Shown: one piece after another, positions 38,900 to 43,257 of the stretch
Position numbering within the stretch: position 1 is the first letter of the stretch
How the letters are laid out: each line of letters starts with the position of its first letter
Source of the DNA: Rhodospirillaceae bacterium
GTDB taxonomy: Bacteria; Pseudomonadota; Alphaproteobacteria; Dongiales; Dongiaceae
DNA length: 43,257 bases
NCBI GenBank assembly: GCA_008012315.1
Contig: SSEL01000068.1
Coordinates: 1 to 43,257 of the forward strand
Direction of reading: 5' to 3'
Translations under genes and position numbers: made by a program
The notes under the pieces: model-generated
Told to the model about the DNA's origin: nothing
What the model saw: the letters and a program-made list of their open reading frames with translations, nothing else
The model's database searches: none

Positions 38900-39523
38900 A
38901 TGGGCAGTATGATCGGCCGACGCCACGTCCTTACGGTCCTGGTAGCCGGTTTCCTGACAATCGCAAGCCTGGTTGCCGGTGGTGGCCGTGCACAGGCGGA
39001 TGATGCGGCTGTTCAAGACTTCATCACCAAGCTGAGCAACCAGGCCATCCAGGAGATGTCCGACCAGCAGACCGATGCCGAGCGCATCGCCAAGCTGCGC
39101 CCGGTCCTGGATGAGTATTTCGACATGCCCGCCATCTCCAAATACGTTCTGGCGGGTTACTGGCGCAAGGCGACGCCGGAACAGCGGACGGAATTCATCA
39201 ACGCCTTTGCCGACTACCTGTCGGTCACCTATGGCAAGCGTTTCGTCAAATATTCCGGCCACAAGCTGGATATAAAGCGCATTCATGACGACGGGAACGG
39301 CCGGACGACGGCCTATACGGTCGTGCAGGTGAACAACGAAGATCCGGTTCGCGTGGATTGGATCATCGATACCGTCAACAGCCAGTTGCGCATTCTCGAC
39401 TTCCGGGTCGAAGGGCTGAGCCTGTCGGATACCCACCGCCAGGAATTCGCCTCGGTGATCCAGAAGAATAACGGCAATGTGCAGGCGCTGATCGACCTGT
39501 TGCACCAGAAGTCGAAGCTTTAG
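38900..39523 (+). CDS. mlaC: MlaC, periplasmic phospholipid-binding protein
   Basis: This periplasmic shuttle carries phospholipids between MlaA and the inner-membrane MlaFEDB complex. It has 207 residues. A signal peptide (MIGRRHVLTVLVAGFLTIASLVAGGGRAQA) precedes AAVQDFITKLSNQAIQEM and then FDMPAISKYVLAGYWRKATPEQRTEFINAFADYLSVTYGKRF, typical of the MlaC/Ttg2D (PF05494) family. The ATG at 38900 follows AGGGAGAA. The in-frame Met at 38870 lies before it. The mlaFEDB genes are not in this window. The stop TAG is the first triplet of a palindromic element. Confidence 0.94.
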   Translation: MGSMIGRRHVLTVLVAGFLTIASLVAGGGRAQADDAAVQDFITKLSNQAIQEMSDQQTDAERIAKLRPVLDEYFDMPAISKYVLAGYWRKATPEQRTEFINAFADYLSVTYGKRFVKYSGHKLDIKRIHDDGNGRTTAYTVVQVNNEDPVRVDWIIDTVNSQLRILDFRVEGLSLSDTHRQEFASVIQKNNGNVQALIDLLHQKSKL

Positions 39524-39603
39524 AGCGCGATCGTCTTTGATGGCAGCATTATGCTTCCATCAAAGACGTGAAACGCCATTCCGTCTAAAACGATCCGGCT
39601 CTA
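39521..39603. repeat. Mosaic palindromic intergenic element after mlaC
   Basis: Outer arms TAGAGC (39521-39526) and GCTCTA (39598-39603) continue inward imperfectly through GATCG/CGATC. Nested inside is a 12-bp perfect pair, CGTCTTTGATGG (39532-39543) and CCATCAAAGACG (39557-39568), around AGCAT-T-ATGCT. The layout resembles intergenic palindromic repeats found in many copies in alphaproteobacterial genomes. The mlaC stop codon is part of it. Confidence 0.65.
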
Positions 39604-39621
39604 GTCGGATACAGACAAAAG

Positions 39622-39656
39622 AAAAGGCCGCGATGGTTGTCCATCGCGGCCTTTTT
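39622..39656. terminator. Bidirectional intrinsic terminator between mlaC and gabT
   Basis: GGCCGCGATGG and CCATCGCGGCC surround a TTGT loop. AAAA precedes the stem and TTTTT follows it, so it can end the mlaA-mlaC transcript on plus and the gabT transcript on minus. Confidence 0.88.
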
Positions 39657-39677
39657 GTTATTTAAAACGTCAGCCGA

Positions 39678-40979
39678 TCAGGCGACCTTGGCGCTCGCTT
39701 CGACCGCCTGGCCGATGGTCTTCTCAAGCAGCGAGAAGCCTTCGTCGATGATCGCATCCGGTGCGGTCAGCGGCATCAGGAAACGCAGCACGTTGCCGTT
39801 GACGCCGCAGCTCAGCAGCACCAGACCGTTCTCGCCCGCCTTGGCCGTTACGGCCTTGGTGAGATCGGCATCCGGCGAGCCGTCCGCCTTCACCAGATCG
39901 CAGGCCACCATGGCGCCGAGGCCACGGATATCGCCGATGCGATTGCCGAAGGTGTTGCGGCGCTTCATGTCAGACAGGCGATCCATCATCTTCTTGCCGA
40001 TGACATTGGCGCGCTCGACCAGCTTCTCTTCTTCCATGACATCGAGCACCGCATTGGCGGCGGCGCAGCCGATCGGGCTGCCGGCATAGGTGCCGCCGAG
40101 GCCGCCGGGGGCCGGGGCATCCATGATCTCGGCGCGGCCGGTCACCGCCGACAGCGGGAAGCCGCCGGCCAGGCTCTTCGCCATGGTCATGAGATCCGGC
40201 TCGATGCCGGCATGTTCGATGGCGAACATCTTGCCGGTACGGGCAAAACCGGTCTGGATTTCATCGACGATGAAGACGATGCCGTGCTTGGTGCAGATGT
40301 CGCGCAGGGCGCGCAGGAAGTCGAACGGCACCACATTGAAGCCACCTTCGCCCTGGACCGGCTCGATGATGATCGCGGCGACATTGTCCGGGCCGACATC
40401 GGCCTTGAAGAGGGTGTCCAAAGCCTTCAGCGAAGCCGCACCGTTATCCTTCAGCGCCGGATCGGGGAACGGCACGTGATAGATGTCCGTCGGGAACGGG
40501 CCGAAGCCGACCTTATAGGGTGCGTACTTGCCGGTCAGCGCCATGCCGAGCATGGTGCGGCCATGGAAAGCACCGGAGAAAGCGATGACGGCCGCGCGCT
40601 TGGTGTGGGCGCGCGCGATCTTCACGGCATTCTCGACGGCTTCGGCACCGGTGGTCAGGAAGATCGTCTTGGTGTTGCCGCTGATCGGCACCAGGTCGTT
40701 CAGGCGCTCGGCCAGACGGATATAGGTCTCATACGGCGTGACCTGGAAACAGGCATGGGTCAGCTTGTCGACCTGTTCCTTGACGGCCGCCACGATCTTC
40801 GGATGACAGTGACCAGTGTTCAAGACCGCGATGCCGCCGGCGAAATCGATCAGGCGCTTGCCTTCTTCATCGGTGATTTCCGCATTGGAGGCGCGCTGAG
40901 CATAAATGCCGTAAGCATTGCCGACACCGCGCGGAACGGCGGCATTGCGGCGCTGATGCAGGCTGGCATTGGTGGGCAT
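39678..40979 (-). CDS. gabT: GabT, 4-aminobutyrate aminotransferase
   Basis: This class-III PLP-dependent aminotransferase converts GABA and 2-oxoglutarate to succinate semialdehyde and glutamate. It has 433 residues. Motifs are IDFAGGIAVLNTGHCHPKI, FLTTGAEAVENAVKIARAHTKR, SGAFHGRTMLGMALTGK, IIIEPVQGEGGF, IVDEIQTGFARTGKMFAIEH and the PLP Lys in MAKSLAGGFPLSAV (K268, the same number as in E. coli GabT), then GGTYAGSPIGCAAA. The ATG at 40979 has AAGGAG just upstream. The longer frame to 41102 is not coding-like. No gabD or gab regulator is adjacent. Confidence 0.94.
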   Translation of the reverse strand: MPTNASLHQRRNAAVPRGVGNAYGIYAQRASNAEITDEEGKRLIDFAGGIAVLNTGHCHPKIVAAVKEQVDKLTHACFQVTPYETYIRLAERLNDLVPISGNTKTIFLTTGAEAVENAVKIARAHTKRAAVIAFSGAFHGRTMLGMALTGKYAPYKVGFGPFPTDIYHVPFPDPALKDNGAASLKALDTLFKADVGPDNVAAIIIEPVQGEGGFNVVPFDFLRALRDICTKHGIVFIVDEIQTGFARTGKMFAIEHAGIEPDLMTMAKSLAGGFPLSAVTGRAEIMDAPAPGGLGGTYAGSPIGCAAANAVLDVMEEEKLVERANVIGKKMMDRLSDMKRRNTFGNRIGDIRGLGAMVACDLVKADGSPDADLTKAVTAKAGENGLVLLSCGVNGNVLRFLMPLTAPDAIIDEGFSLLEKTIGQAVEASAKVA

Positions 40980-41337
40980 GAGAAGCTCCTTCTTGGCTAC
41001 AACAGGCGCTACCCGCGTCGGCGCCGGAGCATGGCCGAAATCCAGTCTTGCCCCCCGAACCAGCAGAAAATAGCACCCACAACGGCACCGGCCCGCCCCC
41101 AAACCAAGGACGCGGGCCGATTGGGGCGACTATAGCAGGTTGCCGATGCGATGCCAGCTTGGCCGATATGCCGCATCCGTCATGCCGCTATGCGGCTCCA
41201 GGATGAACGAGCCCCCCTTTCGCTTTTCGCCACCATCTGGACCGCACTGCCGCCTTGGGCATCGGAGCCGCGCGCGCCGACCTTGATCGATTTTAAAAAC
41301 GACTTATCATTTAAGGCATCAATCGGAAAAATCGATC
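40980..41337. promoter_or_regulatory. 358-bp divergent region between gabT and oxyR
   Basis: No gene is supported. The left part holds the gabT leader and ribosome site, followed by GC-rich sequence. The right end turns AT-rich (41285-41337) and holds the oxyR inverted repeat. Both promoters must be here, but no clear -35/-10 pair is visible. Confidence 0.45.
41285..41337. promoter_or_regulatory. 10-bp inverted repeat flanking the oxyR leader
   Basis: GATCGATTTT (41285-41294) and AAAATCGATC (41328-41337) are exact complements 33 nt apart. The right arm ends at the base before the oxyR ATG and covers the place of the ribosome site. It could be an autoregulatory operator or an RNA hairpin that controls oxyR translation. 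Confidence 0.5.
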
Positions 41338-42288
41338 ATGGCAGCACCTAATCCCCTGAACAGCCTGAAACAGCTGCGATATCTGACAGCGCTCCACGAA
41401 TACCAGCATTTCGGGCGGGCCGCGGAAGCCTGTTACGTATCCCAATCGACCTTGAGCGCCGGTTTGAAGGAACTGGAAGCGCAGCTCGGCGTCACCTTGG
41501 TCGAACGGACCAACCGCAGCGTCGTCTTCACCGCTTTGGGCCAGGCCATCGCCAACCAGGCGCAACGCGTGCTAGGGGAAGCTGCGGCCCTGGTCGAACT
41601 CGCCGCTGCGGCGGGTGAACCGCTGGCGGGACCGCTACGTCTCGGCGTCATCCCCACCATCGCCCCCTTCCTGCTGCCGAAAGCCCTCCCGATCCTGCGC
41701 AAGCGTTATCCGAAGCTGAAGCTCTATCTGACCGAGGATCAGACGGCGCGGCTGCTCGACCAGCTGGATGAGGGGCAGCTCGATCTCGTCCTGCTCGCGC
41801 TGCCTTTCGATTGCGGCAACGCAACGACATTGCCGCTTTTTGACGACGCTTTTCATCTGGTGTGCAGGCGGGATCATCCGCTGGCGACGAAGAAACCGCT
41901 GACCATGCAGGACCTGGCGCAAGTGCCCCTGCTGCTGCTGGCGGAAGGTCACTGCCTGAGCGATCAAGCGGTCAGTGCCTGCCGGCTGACGCAGCGCAGT
42001 CCAGCGATCGACTTCACCGCCACCAGCCTCACGACCTTGGTCGAGATGTCGGCCAATGGCCTCGGTGTCACGCTCCTGCCGGAGATGGCGGTGAACGCGC
42101 AGTTGCTGAAGGGCGGCGAGTTGATTGCACGCCGGTTCGACGACGAAACGCCGACCCGGCAGATCGGCCTTGCCTGGCGCGCCACCAGTCCGCGGGAGGA
42201 AGAGTTCAGATTGCTTGGACAAGTGTTCACGCCATCGGGGGAAAGCCCGGATACCGGCAAGAAGGCCACAGCCAAGCCGGCCGAATAG
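41338..42288 (+). CDS. oxyR: OxyR, peroxide-sensing LysR regulator
   Basis: This LysR-family activator of the hydrogen peroxide response has 316 residues. The HTH reads LKQLRYLTALHEYQHFGRAAEACYVSQSTLSAGLKELE, followed by LGVTLVERTNRSVVFTALGQ. The redox pair is present: EGHCLSDQAVSAC places Cys206 and Cys215 nine residues apart, as in E. coli Cys199 and Cys208. The C-terminal part has TSLTTLVEMSANGLGVTLLPEMAV. The tail is Lys/Ala/Pro-rich. No katG, ahpC or dps gene lies beside it here, so its targets are elsewhere. The ATG at 41338 has little Shine-Dalgarno sequence. Confidence 0.93.
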   Translation: MAAPNPLNSLKQLRYLTALHEYQHFGRAAEACYVSQSTLSAGLKELEAQLGVTLVERTNRSVVFTALGQAIANQAQRVLGEAAALVELAAAAGEPLAGPLRLGVIPTIAPFLLPKALPILRKRYPKLKLYLTEDQTARLLDQLDEGQLDLVLLALPFDCGNATTLPLFDDAFHLVCRRDHPLATKKPLTMQDLAQVPLLLLAEGHCLSDQAVSACRLTQRSPAIDFTATSLTTLVEMSANGLGVTLLPEMAVNAQLLKGGELIARRFDDETPTRQIGLAWRATSPREEEFRLLGQVFTPSGESPDTGKKATAKPAE

Positions 42289-42329
42289 CACCCGCCGCAC
42301 AGCTTCGCCGCCCAGGCCTGAAACGTCAG

Positions 42330-43076
42330 CTATGCCCCACCCGCGACATCCAGAATGGCGCCGGTCGTGTAGCTGGCCGCATCGCTGAGCAGCCACATGA
42401 CGGCGGCCGCGACTTCCTCTGGCTTGCCTGCCCGCGCCATCGGCGTCGTGGCACCAAGGCGAAGGCCGCGATTCGGCCGGCCACCGCTCGCGTGAATCTC
42501 TGTATCGATGAAACCTGGCCGTACCGCGCTGACCCGGATGCCCTCGCCCGCCAGTTCCTTGGCAAGCCCGATCGTCAAAGTCTCGATTGCGCCCTTGCTG
42601 CCGGCATAGTCGACATACTCGCCGGGGGAGCCCCGGCGTGCCGCCAGGGAAGAGACATTGACAATGACACCCCCGCGGCCGCCCCGCTCCGTGGACAGGA
42701 GCCGGGCGGCTTCGCGGGCGCAAAGATAAGTGCCAAGAATATTCACGTCGAACATGCGACGGAGTCGGCCGATATCCATCTCGGCCAATTTTTGCGCCGG
42801 CGCGACGATCGCCGCATTGTTCACGAGATAATCCAGAGCGCCGCAGTGCGCTTTAACGCGCTCGAACATATCGACGACTTCGCTCTCTTTAGCGATATCG
42901 GCCCGGATGGCCAAACCCCGACCGCCAGCGGCATCAATCTCGGCAACCGTCTCGGCGGCCGCTTCGTCATTGCCGATGTAGTTCACGCAGACCGACCAGC
43001 CTTCCGCCGCCGCCAGCAGCGCGGTGGCCCAACCGATGCCACGTGTTCCGCCGGTAATGAGTATCGTTCTGGTCAT
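42330..43076 (-). CDS. SDR-family NAD(P)-dependent oxidoreductase
   Basis: This is a classical short-chain dehydrogenase/reductase of 248 residues. Visible are the Rossmann motif TGGTRGIGWATA at residues 8-19, the NNAA structural motif (LDYLVNNAAIVAP), the catalytic Ser in VNVSSLAARRG and the YxxxK pair in YVDYAGSKGAIETL, then AVRPGFIDTEIHASGG. The NYIGNDEAAAETV region after the second strand suggests NADP preference, but this is uncertain. It resembles glucose-1-dehydrogenase and FabG-like SDRs. The substrate is unknown. GAGGAGAC precedes the ATG at 43076. Confidence 0.88.
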   Translation of the reverse strand: MTRTILITGGTRGIGWATALLAAAEGWSVCVNYIGNDEAAAETVAEIDAAGGRGLAIRADIAKESEVVDMFERVKAHCGALDYLVNNAAIVAPAQKLAEMDIGRLRRMFDVNILGTYLCAREAARLLSTERGGRGGVIVNVSSLAARRGSPGEYVDYAGSKGAIETLTIGLAKELAGEGIRVSAVRPGFIDTEIHASGGRPNRGLRLGATTPMARAGKPEEVAAAVMWLLSDAASYTTGAILDVAGGA

Positions 43077-43163
43077 GTCTCCTCACTTTCCGCTGCCAGC
43101 CTGCCGTAAAGTTGTCGCGGTGGCCAGCGGACAGAAGAGGGGGCTGGATCTCAGCGTTGATGC

Positions 43164-43257
43164 TTAACGAGCCGCGAACCAGTCGCGCAGTTTTTTCTGC
43201 GCCTCGGCCGGAAGATGCAGGCCGAGCTTCGAGCGGCGCCAGAGAACGTCATCGACG
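43164..43257 (-). CDS. glpD: C-terminal end of glycerol-3-phosphate dehydrogenase (GlpD-like), cut by window
   Basis: The minus strand carries 30 codons ending in TAA at 43164-43166. They read VDDVLWRRSKLGLHLPAEAQ and then KKLRDWFAAR. The DDVLWRR(S/T)KLGL stretch is the C-terminal signature of the aerobic, FAD-dependent glycerol-3-phosphate dehydrogenase GlpD. The rest lies beyond the window. The call rests on this short segment alone. Confidence 0.7.
   Translation of the reverse strand, partial: VDDVLWRRSKLGLHLPAEAQKKLRDWFAAR

Overview
The window is about 43 kb of GC-rich chromosomal DNA from a Gram-negative bacterium, most likely an alphaproteobacterium. I would place it near the Rhodospirillales, but I cannot name the genus. 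The grounds are a division and cell-wall (dcw) cluster that runs through ftsZ into bamD-recN-ligA, a long proline/glutamine-rich FtsZ linker, an Ala-rich codon-biased proteome, outer-membrane lipid genes (mlaA, mlaC), and GabT and OxyR of proteobacterial type. I see no tRNA, rRNA, CRISPR array, prophage or insertion sequence.

Region 1 (1-14526, + strand) is the dcw operon: murE (5' end cut by the window), murF, mraY, murD, ftsW, murG, murC, murB, ddl, ftsQ, ftsA, ftsZ. Most junctions are ATGA or TGATG overlaps, so the genes look co-transcribed and translationally coupled. Together they make the UDP-MurNAc-pentapeptide, build lipid I and lipid II, and supply the divisome. The DNPR motif of MurE points to meso-diaminopimelate peptidoglycan. 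Two hairpins, one a strong intrinsic terminator, follow ftsZ. lpxC, usually found between ftsZ and bamD in alphaproteobacteria, is absent here.

Region 2 (14763-19400, +) holds bamD, recN and ligA. ligA meets a convergent LysR gene with overlapping stop codons. Region 3 (19397-24663) has that LysR regulator, divergent to an MFS exporter and a membrane desaturase, then a convergent aminopeptidase P gene with an atypical, AT-richer 5' end.

Region 4 (24814-25781) holds the most unusual gene: a 224-residue protein carrying three DUF1127-like LDDRMLxDIG modules, where the family normally has one. It has its own candidate promoter, a repeat-rich 3' untranslated region, and an intrinsic terminator that lies inside the 3' end of the opposing prmA gene. 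prmA itself encodes a histone-H1-like Lys/Ala tail.

Region 5 (25741-31631) holds prmA, a UvrD/PcrA helicase and a DMSP-lyase-like cupin on the minus strand, an M14 succinylglutamate desuccinylase/aspartoacylase-like gene on the plus strand, and a hotdog thioesterase on the minus strand. Region 6 (31926-37657, +) is a complete Dpp/Opp-type peptide ABC importer (binding protein, two permeases, two ATPases), with an intercistronic terminator after the binding-protein gene. Region 7 (38053-39523, +) is mlaA-mlaC for phospholipid retrograde transport. It is preceded by a perfect 22-bp palindrome and followed by a mosaic palindromic element and a bidirectional terminator. Region 8 (39678-43257) holds gabT (-), oxyR (+), an SDR oxidoreductase (-), and the last 30 codons of a glpD-like gene (-) cut by the window end.
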